A stretch of 64,000 nucleotides of DNA, from NCBI GenBank assembly GCA_016709665.1, contig JADJMI010000005.1, forward strand, positions 62,001 through 126,000. Direction: 5' to 3'. Position 1 is the first letter of the stretch, and each line of letters begins with the position of its first letter. A program made the translations under genes and the position numbers. Below are positions 10,642-17,765 of the stretch, piece by piece. Below the pieces are notes generated by a model. It searched no databases. It was not told the origin of the DNA and saw nothing but the letters and a program-made list of their open reading frames with translations. The DNA comes from Betaproteobacteria bacterium. GTDB lineage: Bacteria; Pseudomonadota; Gammaproteobacteria; Burkholderiales; Usitatibacteraceae.

Positions 10642-11748
10642 CTAGATGCGCATCGGCATCACGACGTACTTGAAGTCATCCTGACCGGGCATCTGGATGA
10701 GGGCGCTCGAATTCGAATCGCCCATGGTCACGGTCACGGTTTCCGAATCGACGTGATTGAGCACGTCGAGCAGGTAGGAAATGTTGAAGCCGATGTCGAG
10801 CGGGTCGCCGTCGTAATCGATCGTGAGGCTTTCCTCGGCCTCTTCCTGCTCGTTGTTCGTGCAGATGATCGAGAGCGCATTCTTGGTGAAAACCAGGCGA
10901 ACGCCGCGGATCTTCTCGTTCGAGAGGATGGCGGCCCGATTGAGACTCTGTGCGAGAACCACGCGATCGAGCGAAACGCGATTCTTGTGCGTGGTGGGAA
11001 TGACCTTGAGGTAATCGGGGAACTTACCCTCCACGATCTTCGAGACGATCTCGATCCCCCCGAAGGAAAAGCGCACCTGGTTCGAACCGATGGTGAGCGA
11101 CACGGGATCGTCGGTGTCCGACAGGAGCTTGATCAACTCCAGGACCGTCTTTCGCGGAAGGATCGCCTCGAGGCTTTCGAGCTCGTGATCGAGCTTCTCG
11201 GCCGCGTACGAGAGGCGGTGGCCGTCGGTGGCGACGACGCGCAGCGTGTCCTTCTCGACCGACAGCAACACGCCATTCAGGTAGTACCGGATGTCCTGGA
11301 CGGCCATCGCGAACTGCACGAGCCCCAAGGCGTGCTTGAGGGCTTTCTGCGGGAGCGCGAGCGAGCGAGCGGCATCCTTCGAATCGACCATCCGGGGAAA
11401 GTCTGCCGCAGCAAGGGTCTGGAGATTGAACCGGCTCTTGCCGGCCCGCACGACCATGCGGTTCTCCTTGGCCTCGAGGGCGACTTCGGCGTCGTCCGGA
11501 AGCGATCGCAGGATGTCGTATAGCTTTCGGGCCCCGACGGTCACCGCGCCTTCCGCAGGAGCACCCTCGAGGCTCGCCTTCGCCGTGATCTGGACTTCCA
11601 GGTCGGTGGCGATGAAATCGACCGTCCCGCCCGAAGCGGAAATGAGGACGTTCGACAGGATGGGGAGCGTGTGCCGGCGCTCGACGATTCCGGTCACTTG
11701 CTGCAGCGGACCGAGAAGGGCCTGGTTGGTCGCCTTGATCTTGACCAT
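10642..11748 (-). CDS. dnaN: DNA polymerase III beta sliding clamp
   Basis: 368 aa, intact, normal length. Three repeated clamp domains; starts MVKIKATNQALLGPLQQVTGIV and ends with the conserved YVVMPMRI that forms part of the client-binding pocket. It tethers the replicative polymerase to DNA. The gene lies 205 bp downstream of dnaA on the same strand with its own probable promoter in the AT-rich part of that gap, and 44 nt before gyrB. recF is absent from the position it often takes after dnaN. Confidence 0.97.
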   Translation of the reverse strand: MVKIKATNQALLGPLQQVTGIVERRHTLPILSNVLISASGGTVDFIATDLEVQITAKASLEGAPAEGAVTVGARKLYDILRSLPDDAEVALEAKENRMVVRAGKSRFNLQTLAAADFPRMVDSKDAARSLALPQKALKHALGLVQFAMAVQDIRYYLNGVLLSVEKDTLRVVATDGHRLSYAAEKLDHELESLEAILPRKTVLELIKLLSDTDDPVSLTIGSNQVRFSFGGIEIVSKIVEGKFPDYLKVIPTTHKNRVSLDRVVLAQSLNRAAILSNEKIRGVRLVFTKNALSIICTNNEQEEAEESLTIDYDGDPLDIGFNISYLLDVLNHVDSETVTVTMGDSNSSALIQMPGQDDFKYVVMPMRI

Positions 11749-11953
11749 ATTGGTTATCTCAAACTAGTTGACAGTTAATAGGAGACGGCCCGTTCAGCGA
11801 ATAACTCTATAACGCCTTGCTGTTCAATGCGTTGGCGGCGATTCCGTCTGGGGATCGTTTCACCCGGGACCCGCATGAACCTGTGGACAAGAATGCGATT
11901 CCGGCGGAGCCGGCAAACCATCCACAGGTTTTCCCGGGGCATTGAGTCACTGA
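11749..11953. other. dnaA-dnaN intergenic region with paired DnaA-box-like sites (origin candidate)
   Basis: 205 bp. A perfect 10-nt inverted repeat AACCTGTGGA (11878-11887) / TCCACAGGTT (11921-11930) contains two converging DnaA-box-like sequences: TTGTCCACA on the minus strand at 11882-11890 and CCATCCACA on the plus strand at 11918-11926. The part nearest dnaN (11755-11815) is clearly AT-rich compared with the surroundings, as expected of an unwinding element or a dnaN promoter. Origin status is inferred from position and these boxes only. Confidence 0.5.
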
Positions 11954-13281
11954 TCATCCCAGGAGGATCTGTTGAAGTTGGGCATAGTCGCGTGCGAAGT
12001 CCTGGTCGCCCTCGCGCAACTCCAGCACCTTGCGGCACGCATGCAGGACCGTGGTGTGATCCCGCCCCCCGAAGGATTCCCCGATTTCCGGCAGGCTCTG
12101 CTGCGTGAGTTCCTTGGCCAGCGCCATCGCCACCTGGCGGGGTCTCGCGACGGATCGGAACCGCTTCTTCGAATACATCTCCGACACCTTGATCTTGTAG
12201 TAGTCGGCGACGGTCTTCTGGATGTTCTCGATCGAGACCTGGCGCGTGAGCACGGCGAGCAGGTCCTTGAGCGCCTCGCGGGCGGAGGCGACAGTGACCG
12301 TCGTGTTGTTGAATCGGGCGTAAGCGATCACTCGCTTGAGTGCACCCTCGAGTTCTCGCACGTTCGACCGGATATGCTTCGCGATGAAGAACGCCACCGC
12401 TTCATCGACGTGGACACCGTCGATTTCGGCTTTCTTCAGGAGGATAGCGACCCGCATCTCGAGTTCCGGAGGCTCGACCGCGACCGTGAGTCCCCAGCCG
12501 AAGCGGGAAATCAGTCGGTCCTCGATTCCGGTCATCTCGCGGGGAAGCAGTCGCTCGTGATCGCAACCTGCTTGTGCGCCTCGAAAAGGGCGTTGAAGGT
12601 ATAGAAGAACTCTTCCTGCGAGCGCGACTTACCGACGAAGAACTGCACGTCGTCGATCAGGAAGAGATCGAGGGAGCGGTAATAGCGCTTCAGCGAGTCG
12701 AAACTCTTGTGCTGGTAGGCCCGCACGACGTCCGCCACGAACTGCTCGGCGTGGATGTATCGGACCTTGGCCTTCGGGTTGCGCTTGAGGACTTCCGTGC
12801 CGATGGCCTGAAGCAGGTGGGTCTTGCCGAGCCCCGTGCCCCCGTAGATGAAAAGCGGGTTGTAGGCCGTGCCCGGGTTCTCCGCCACCTGGATGGCCGC
12901 CGCCCGCGCGATCTGGTTTGCCTTGCCGTTCACGAAGTTCGTGAACGTGAACGACGGGTTGAGGCGGTGCTCTTCCCGGGAGGGGCGCTCCGGCGCCGAA
13001 GGAACGGGAACCGGCTCCGGCATCACGATTTCGGTCTCGGCCGTCGCATCGTCGAGGACGAGATCCACCTGCAGCATGGCGCCGGCGAAGCGCTCGGCAC
13101 GCGTTTCGAGCTTGGCGAGGAGGTTCGTCCGGATCCACCGCAAAACGTGCTGGTTGGGGGCGACGACCCTCAGGTGGTCCCCGTGCCGCTCGGCCTTCAG
13201 GGGCTTGATCCAGGTGTCGTATTGCTGCGCCGGCAAGTCCTTCTTGAGCTCGGAAACGAGGGAATGCCAGAGCGAATCCAT
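11954..13281 (-). CDS. dnaA: Chromosomal replication initiator DnaA (one indel)
   Basis: Replication initiator that binds DnaA boxes at oriC. Domain I LWHSLVSELKKDLPAQQYDTW, linker, AAA+ domain with Walker A YGGTGLGKTHLLQAIG and Walker B LDLFLIDDVQFF, and the domain IV helix-turn-helix signature GGRDHTTVLHACRKV near the C-terminus. The frame breaks at 12539-12545, where one C is missing from a C run (expected CFPREMTGIEDRLISRFGWG). Reconstructed length about 442 aa. Start: ATG at 13281 chosen; an in-frame GTG lies two codons upstream at 13287. A minus-strand TATAGAAT at 13336-13343 is a plausible -10 for dnaA. Confidence 0.95.
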
Positions 13282-13287
13282 GGGCAC

Positions 13288-13482
13288 GGTGGAGGGCGGT
13301 TCGGGGGTGGAGCGGGTGGGGCGGAAGGAACCGGGATTCTATAGGGAAAGCGGGGGGTTATCCACAGGGCGAAGCCTGCGGCCGGTGGGGCGGAGAGGTG
13401 GCGGAAATCGCCGCGATCCGCTATAATCGCGCGCTTTTCGCCTGAAACAGGGGCGAAGTCCGCAACCCCCAAAGAGGTTCCC
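13288..13482. promoter_or_regulatory. dnaA / rpmH divergent intergenic region: DnaA box and two promoters
   Basis: 195 bp between divergently transcribed dnaA and rpmH. A consensus DnaA box TTATCCACA lies at 13358-13366. TATAAT at 13422-13427, about 55 nt before the rpmH ATG, is a perfect -10 for the rpmH operon (the -35 around 13399-13404 is poor). On the opposite strand TATAGAAT (13336-13343) fits a -10 for dnaA, so DnaA bound at 13358-13366 would sit just upstream of its own -10, consistent with autoregulation. Confidence 0.6.
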
Positions 13483-13617
13483 ATGAAACGCACTTTCCAG
13501 CCGTCCAACACGCGGCGCCAGAAGACGCACGGTTTCCGCGTCCGCATGAAGACGGCCGCCGGCCGTGCGGTCATCAACGCCCGTCGTGCCAAGGGCCGCA
13601 AGCGTATCGCCGTCTGA
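13483..13617 (+). CDS. rpmH: 50S ribosomal protein L34
   Basis: 44 aa, full length for L34. Starts MKRTFQPSNTRRQKTHGFR and ends AKGRKRIAV, with the strongly basic composition of this ribosomal protein. First gene of the rpmH-rnpA-yidD-yidC-mnmE run, preceded by a TATAAT promoter element. AGAGG about 7 nt upstream of the ATG serves as ribosome-binding site. Confidence 0.98.
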   Translation: MKRTFQPSNTRRQKTHGFRVRMKTAAGRAVINARRAKGRKRIAV

Positions 13618-13624
13618 AGCGCGC

Positions 13625-13984
13625 ATGACCCGAGGCGCCCGGAAGGCAGGCCTTTCCCGGCGCCACCGATTTGTGGGCCGTGGGGCATTCACGGCCGCGC
13701 TTCGCTCCTCCCGCAAGCTTCGAGGCACGAGCATGCTCCTGCACGTCGCGGCCGGCCCGGCCGGCCTATCGAGGCTCGGACTCTCCGTTCCCAAGCGCCA
13801 GGCGCCCCGGGCGGTCGATCGCAACCGGCTCAAGCGCCTGGCGCGCGAAGCGTTCAGGCAGCATGCGGCCCGCGATCTCGGTCTGGACCTCGTCTTCACG
13901 GTTCGAGAGAAATTCACGCGGGAAGGCGAGAAGCCCTGGCGGGACGAACTGCTTTCGCTCCTCGATCGCGCGGCGGTGCCCTAG
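13625..13984 (+). CDS. rnpA: Ribonuclease P protein component
   Basis: 119 aa from the ATG at 13625, chosen because it leaves a 7-nt gap after rpmH and gives the family's usual start a little before LSRRHRFVGRGAF. The RNase P protein signature appears as RLGLSVPKRQAPRAVDRNRLKRLAREAFR. It binds the catalytic RNA and helps mature tRNA 5' ends. Ends 1 nt before yidD. Confidence 0.95.
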   Translation: MTRGARKAGLSRRHRFVGRGAFTAALRSSRKLRGTSMLLHVAAGPAGLSRLGLSVPKRQAPRAVDRNRLKRLAREAFRQHAARDLGLDLVFTVREKFTREGEKPWRDELLSLLDRAAVP

Positions 13985-13985
13985 C

Positions 13986-14195
13986 TTGAAGCACGTGCTT
14001 ATCGCGCTCATTCGGGCGTATCGCTACCTGCTGTCGCCCTGGTGGGGGTCGCAGTGCCGGTTCACGCCCACGTGCTCGCAATACGCCATGGAGGCCCTGG
14101 AGCGCCACGGGGCGATTTCCGGTTCCTGGCTTGCCGCTCGCCGCATACTTCGCTGCCATCCCTGGACCGCCGGTGGCTATGATCCCGTCCCGTGA
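13986..14195 (+). CDS. yidD: Membrane protein insertion efficiency factor YidD
   Basis: 69 aa with a TTG start at 13986, right after the rnpA stop. The family signature is complete: LIRAYRYLLSPWWGSQCRFTPTCSQYAMEAL is conserved, followed by RRILRCHPWTAGGYDPVP. The three cysteines and the HPW motif are the hallmarks. It is a small membrane-associated protein thought to assist YidC-dependent insertion. No ATG is available at this position; the chain could not start later without losing the N-terminal amphipathic helix. Confidence 0.93.
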   Translation: MKHVLIALIRAYRYLLSPWWGSQCRFTPTCSQYAMEALERHGAISGSWLAARRILRCHPWTAGGYDPVP

Positions 14196-14241
14196 GCCTT
14201 CGCGCGCGTGACTTCGACGAACCGTTGATTCCCCTCCCCTG

Positions 14242-15939
14242 ATGGACATCCAGCGACTCATCGCCTTCGTGGTATTCAGCTTCTCCGCGCTTTTGCTGTG
14301 GGACGCGTGGCAAAAGCACAACGCGCCCAGGACGCCCCCGGCAGCTGTCGCGACCACCGCCACCCCGGGTGCCGCTCCGACGCCTTCGACTTCGCTCACT
14401 CCAGCGGTTCCTTCGGCGGGAACGCCCGCGACCGCGACGGCGCCCCCGGCACCGGCCGGCGCCGCCCTCGCCGGTGGCGGCGAGTCGATCCTCGTGAAGA
14501 CGGACATGTTCGACGTCGAGTTGAACACGGCCGGCGGCGACATCCGCCGCGTGAAGCTCCACAAGGTCTTCTCCGCGCTCGACCGAACGAAGCCCCTGAC
14601 GCTCCTCGAGCCGGATCCGAAGCAATTCTTCGTGACCCAATCGGGCCTGCTCGGCGAGGGACTGCCCAATCACAAGACGTCCTACGCGGCGGAAGCGAAG
14701 GAATTCTCGCTCGCCCAGGGAAAGGACACCCTCGAGGTGCGCCTCGTGGCGAAGGACTCCGCCGGTGTCGAGGTCACGAAAACGCTCTCGTTCAGGCGCG
14801 GCAGCTACGAGATCGTCGTCGGCTACGAGGTGAAGAACACGGGCGACAAGCCCGCATCGCCTTTCGCCTACTTCCAGTTCCTTCGCGACGGAAACCAGCC
14901 CAGCCAGGAGGCCGCGCAGACCAGCTCCTTCGCCGGCGTGGCGACTTTCACGGGCCCGGCCCTCTATACGGAGGAATCGAAGTTCGTGAAGGTCGACTTC
15001 AAGGACATCGAGAAGGGCAAGCAGACCCACCCGAAGAAGGCGAAGGACGGCTGGATCGGGATGGTGCAGCACTATTTCGTCTCGGCCTGGCTGCCCAAGG
15101 GGGGCAGCGAGCGCGAGTACTTCACGAACAAGGTCGGAGAGAACCTGTTCACGATCGGTGTCGTCGTCCCGGTCGGTGCGATCGCACCGGGCGCGAGCGC
15201 CGCGGTGGCGGTGCCGCTCTATATCGGCCCGCAGGAGACCGACAAGCTCGCGAAGATCGCGCCCGGGCTCGAGCTCGTCGTCGACTACGGCTGGCTTTAC
15301 ATCCTGGCTTCCCCGCTTTTCTGGGTGCTGAAGACCATTCACGGCTTCGTGGGCAACTGGGGCTGGGCCATCATCCTGCTCACCATCCTCATCAAGGGCA
15401 TGTTCTACCCGCTCAACCACAAGGCCGGCCGCTCGATGGCCCAGATGAAGGTGCTCGGGCCGAAGATGGAAAAGCTCAAGCAGCTCTACGGGGACGATCG
15501 CCAGAAGCTCAACCAGGCGATGATGGAGCTGTACAAGACCGAGAAGATAAATCCGCTCGGCGGGTGCCTGCCGATCGTCGTGCAGATCCCGGTGTTCATC
15601 GCGCTCTACTGGGTGCTGCTCGCGTCGATCGAACTTCGCCATGCGCCTTGGCTTGGCTGGATCCAGGACCTGTCCGCGCCGGACCCGTTCTACATCCTGC
15701 CCGTGATCTACGCGATCTCGATGTTCGTGCAGACGAAGCTGAACCCGCAGCCGACCGACCCCGTGCAGGCCCGCGTGATGCTCGCGATGCCGATCGTGTT
15801 CAGCGTCTTCTTCCTCTTCTTTCCCTCGGGTCTCGTGCTCTACTGGGTCGTGCAGAACCTGCTGTCGATCGCCCAGCAGTGGCACATCAACAAGACCCTC
15901 GCCGCCGAAGCCGCGGCCAAGGCGAAGGGCAAGCGCTAG
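14242..15939 (+). CDS. yidC: Membrane protein insertase YidC
   Basis: 565 aa, Gram-negative type. An N-terminal transmembrane anchor (MDIQRLIAFVVFSFSALLLW), a Pro/Ala/Thr-rich linker (about residues 28-80), the large periplasmic beta-sandwich domain (about 85-345), then the conserved insertase core with five hydrophobic segments (about 355-550; LKTIHGFVGNWGWAIILLTI, LGGCLPIVVQIPVFIALYW). Basic C-terminus AAAKAKGKR. Inserts membrane proteins with or without SecYEG; the ATP synthase c subunit encoded downstream is a classic YidC substrate. Confidence 0.97.
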   Translation: MDIQRLIAFVVFSFSALLLWDAWQKHNAPRTPPAAVATTATPGAAPTPSTSLTPAVPSAGTPATATAPPAPAGAALAGGGESILVKTDMFDVELNTAGGDIRRVKLHKVFSALDRTKPLTLLEPDPKQFFVTQSGLLGEGLPNHKTSYAAEAKEFSLAQGKDTLEVRLVAKDSAGVEVTKTLSFRRGSYEIVVGYEVKNTGDKPASPFAYFQFLRDGNQPSQEAAQTSSFAGVATFTGPALYTEESKFVKVDFKDIEKGKQTHPKKAKDGWIGMVQHYFVSAWLPKGGSEREYFTNKVGENLFTIGVVVPVGAIAPGASAAVAVPLYIGPQETDKLAKIAPGLELVVDYGWLYILASPLFWVLKTIHGFVGNWGWAIILLTILIKGMFYPLNHKAGRSMAQMKVLGPKMEKLKQLYGDDRQKLNQAMMELYKTEKINPLGGCLPIVVQIPVFIALYWVLLASIELRHAPWLGWIQDLSAPDPFYILPVIYAISMFVQTKLNPQPTDPVQARVMLAMPIVFSVFFLFFPSGLVLYWVVQNLLSIAQQWHINKTLAAEAAAKAKGKR

Positions 15940-15943
15940 TGCC

Positions 15944-17287
15944 GTGACCGCGCGGCCGGACACGATCGCGGCCATCGCGACCGCAACCGGTCGCGGCGGC
16001 ATCGGCGTGGTGCGCGTTTCGGGGCCGCTCGTTCCCGTGGTGGCCCAGGCGTTGCTCGGGTGCGACCCGGTGCCGCGACGGGCCCATCTCGCGCGCTTCC
16101 GCGACGCGAACGGGACCGTACTCGACGAGGGTATCGTTCTTCGTTTCGCGGCACCCCATTCCTACACCGGAGAGGATGTCCTCGAGCTGCAGGGCCATGG
16201 CGGGCCGGTCGTGCTTCGGCAAGTGCTTCTCGCGTGCCTTGCCGCGGGTGCGCGCCATGCGGAACCCGGCGAGTTCACGAGGCGTGCCTTCCTCAACAAT
16301 CGCCTGGACTTGGCACAGGCCGAAGGCGTGGCGGACCTCATCGACGCCGCCAGCGCGGAAGCGGCACGCGGCGCGGCGCGCTCGCTCGTCGGGGAATTCT
16401 CGTCGCGCATCACGACACTCGTCGAGCGCTTGACGGAGCTTCGGTTGCATGTCGAGGCCTGCATCGATTTTCCCGAGGAGGAAATCGATCCGGCAGACCG
16501 GGCCTGGCAGGCTCGCCGGGGCGCTGAACTGCTCGCGGATCTCGGGGCGATCACGTCGGAAGCGCGGCAGGGGGCGGTGCTGCGCGAGGGTCTTGCCGTC
16601 GTCCTCGCGGGCGCGCCGAATGTCGGCAAGTCGAGCCTGCTGAACCGCCTGGCTGGCGAAGACATCGCGATCGTGACACCGATCCCGGGTACGACGCGCG
16701 ATCACGTGAGGGCGACGCTGGTGCTGGAGGGGGTTCCGATCCATCTCATCGATACCGCGGGGCTGCGCGACGCCGGTGACGAGGTGGAACGGATCGGCAT
16801 CGCCCGGACCTGGGAAGCGATCGCCAAGGCCGGTGCGGTGATGCACGTCGTCGATGTCACGCGTCCCGACACGCAGGACGATCCCGCGATGGAGGCCCGC
16901 TTTCCGGTGGGCGTACCCCGGGTGCGGGTCGCCAACAAGATCGATCTGGCCGGCCAGCCCCCCGGGCGCGAAGACCGCGAAGGAGAAACCTCCATCGCAC
17001 TTTCGGCCCGGACGGGGGAAGGCGTGCCCGACCTTCGAGGCTGGCTTCTCGAGGTTGCGGGATGGCGGCCCCAAGGTGAGGGTGTCTTTCTCGCGCGGGA
17101 ACGACACTTGGTAGCCCTGGCTGAAGCGGCCGGTGCCCTTGCGCGAGCCGTGAGTGAAGCGCAACCTATTGAATTATTTGCTGAAGATCTGAAAGTAGCG
17201 CAACAGGCCCTGGGCCGAATCACCGGGGTGGTGACCGCGGACGCATTGCTGGGCCAGATATTCAGCCACTTCTGTATTGGCAAGTAA
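15944..17287 (+). CDS. mnmE: tRNA modification GTPase MnmE (TrmE)
   Basis: 447 aa, GTG start 4 nt after the yidC stop. N-terminal tetrahydrofolate-binding domain begins DTIAAIATATGRGGIGVVRV; the G domain has the P-loop GAPNVGKSSLLNRLAG (about residue 223 onward), DTAGLRDAGDEVERIGI and NKIDL; the protein ends FCIGK, whose cysteine is the conserved C-terminal residue. With MnmG it installs the 5-carboxymethylaminomethyl group on U34 of tRNAs. MnmG is encoded about 480 bp downstream, after the small secreted protein and parS sites. Confidence 0.98.
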   Translation: MTARPDTIAAIATATGRGGIGVVRVSGPLVPVVAQALLGCDPVPRRAHLARFRDANGTVLDEGIVLRFAAPHSYTGEDVLELQGHGGPVVLRQVLLACLAAGARHAEPGEFTRRAFLNNRLDLAQAEGVADLIDAASAEAARGAARSLVGEFSSRITTLVERLTELRLHVEACIDFPEEEIDPADRAWQARRGAELLADLGAITSEARQGAVLREGLAVVLAGAPNVGKSSLLNRLAGEDIAIVTPIPGTTRDHVRATLVLEGVPIHLIDTAGLRDAGDEVERIGIARTWEAIAKAGAVMHVVDVTRPDTQDDPAMEARFPVGVPRVRVANKIDLAGQPPGREDREGETSIALSARTGEGVPDLRGWLLEVAGWRPQGEGVFLARERHLVALAEAAGALARAVSEAQPIELFAEDLKVAQQALGRITGVVTADALLGQIFSHFCIGK

Positions 17288-17302
17288 CCTCAGGAGAGCT
17301 CC

Positions 17303-17614
17303 ATGAATCGCGCGTTCCTATTGGCGGTGACCCTCGCCGTCTCTGCGCCGGATGTGATGGCGCAGGAAGTCAGCGAAGGGGTGAAGCGGGCCTGCCGGTC
17401 CACGGCGGACCAGACGGCGCGCACCATCGCGTATGCCAAGCGGGCCAAGCTGGATCCGGCCTCGCAGGTCCGCAAGGTGGCGGACAGCTGGCTGGAAGGC
17501 GTGCAAACCCACATGCTCCTTTCGGCATCCCGGGCGGATCACTTGTCGGAGGGGGAACTGGCCGCCCTGGGTTACTCGTACTGCGTGGAGCGCCGTCCCA
17601 CCAATGTGCGCTGA
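17303..17614 (+). CDS. Small secreted protein of unknown function between mnmE and mnmG
   Basis: 103 aa. Clear signal peptide (MNRAFLLAVTLAVSAPDVMA, cleavage likely after MAQ or before QEV). The mature part has two cysteines (KRACRSTADQ and YSYCVERR) that could form a disulfide and predicted helices; I do not recognise a domain. AGGAGAG 8 nt upstream of the ATG is a strong ribosome-binding site and the codon use matches the neighbours, so I treat it as a real gene. It ends 14 nt before the first parS site. Confidence 0.7.
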   Translation: MNRAFLLAVTLAVSAPDVMAQEVSEGVKRACRSTADQTARTIAYAKRAKLDPASQVRKVADSWLEGVQTHMLLSASRADHLSEGELAALGYSYCVERRPTNVR

Positions 17615-17628
17615 GTCCTCGACGCGGT

Positions 17629-17644
17629 TGTTCCACGTGGAACA
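17629..17644. other. parS centromere site 1 (ParB-binding palindrome)
   Basis: TGTTCCACGTGGAACA is a perfect 16-bp palindrome matching the known bacterial parS consensus, and it extends symmetrically to 20 bp (17627-17646). It lies in the gap before mnmG, about 2.7 kb upstream of parA-parB, the usual origin-proximal position for chromosome segregation. Confidence 0.93.
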
Positions 17645-17671
17645 ACCCGCCCGAAGGGCCCGCCGTGGTCT

Positions 17672-17687
17672 TGTTCCACGTGGAACC
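17672..17687. other. parS centromere site 2
   Basis: TGTTCCACGTGGAACC matches the parS consensus at 15 of 16 positions of the palindrome (the last base differs). It begins 43 bp after the first site, close to four helical turns, so the two ParB dimers would load on the same face of the DNA. Both lie in non-coding DNA between the small secreted protein and mnmG. Confidence 0.9.
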
Positions 17688-17765
17688 GCGCTAGGTCGCG
17701 GTTAGCAAATCCCGTAGAATCGCGGGCTCGCTGCTCCGGCCCCGGTGGCCATTCGTGCGATCCCC

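Noticed and set aside
8669..10645. Open frame of 658 codons on the plus strand opposite gyrB
   Set aside because: Complement of gyrB, which has clear GHKL and Toprim motifs.
1708..13281. Pseudogenisation of def, fmt, dprA, topA, gyrB and dnaA
   Set aside because: These include essential single-copy genes, changes are one-base and mostly in homopolymers, and all fragments stay conserved; sequence error explains them better.
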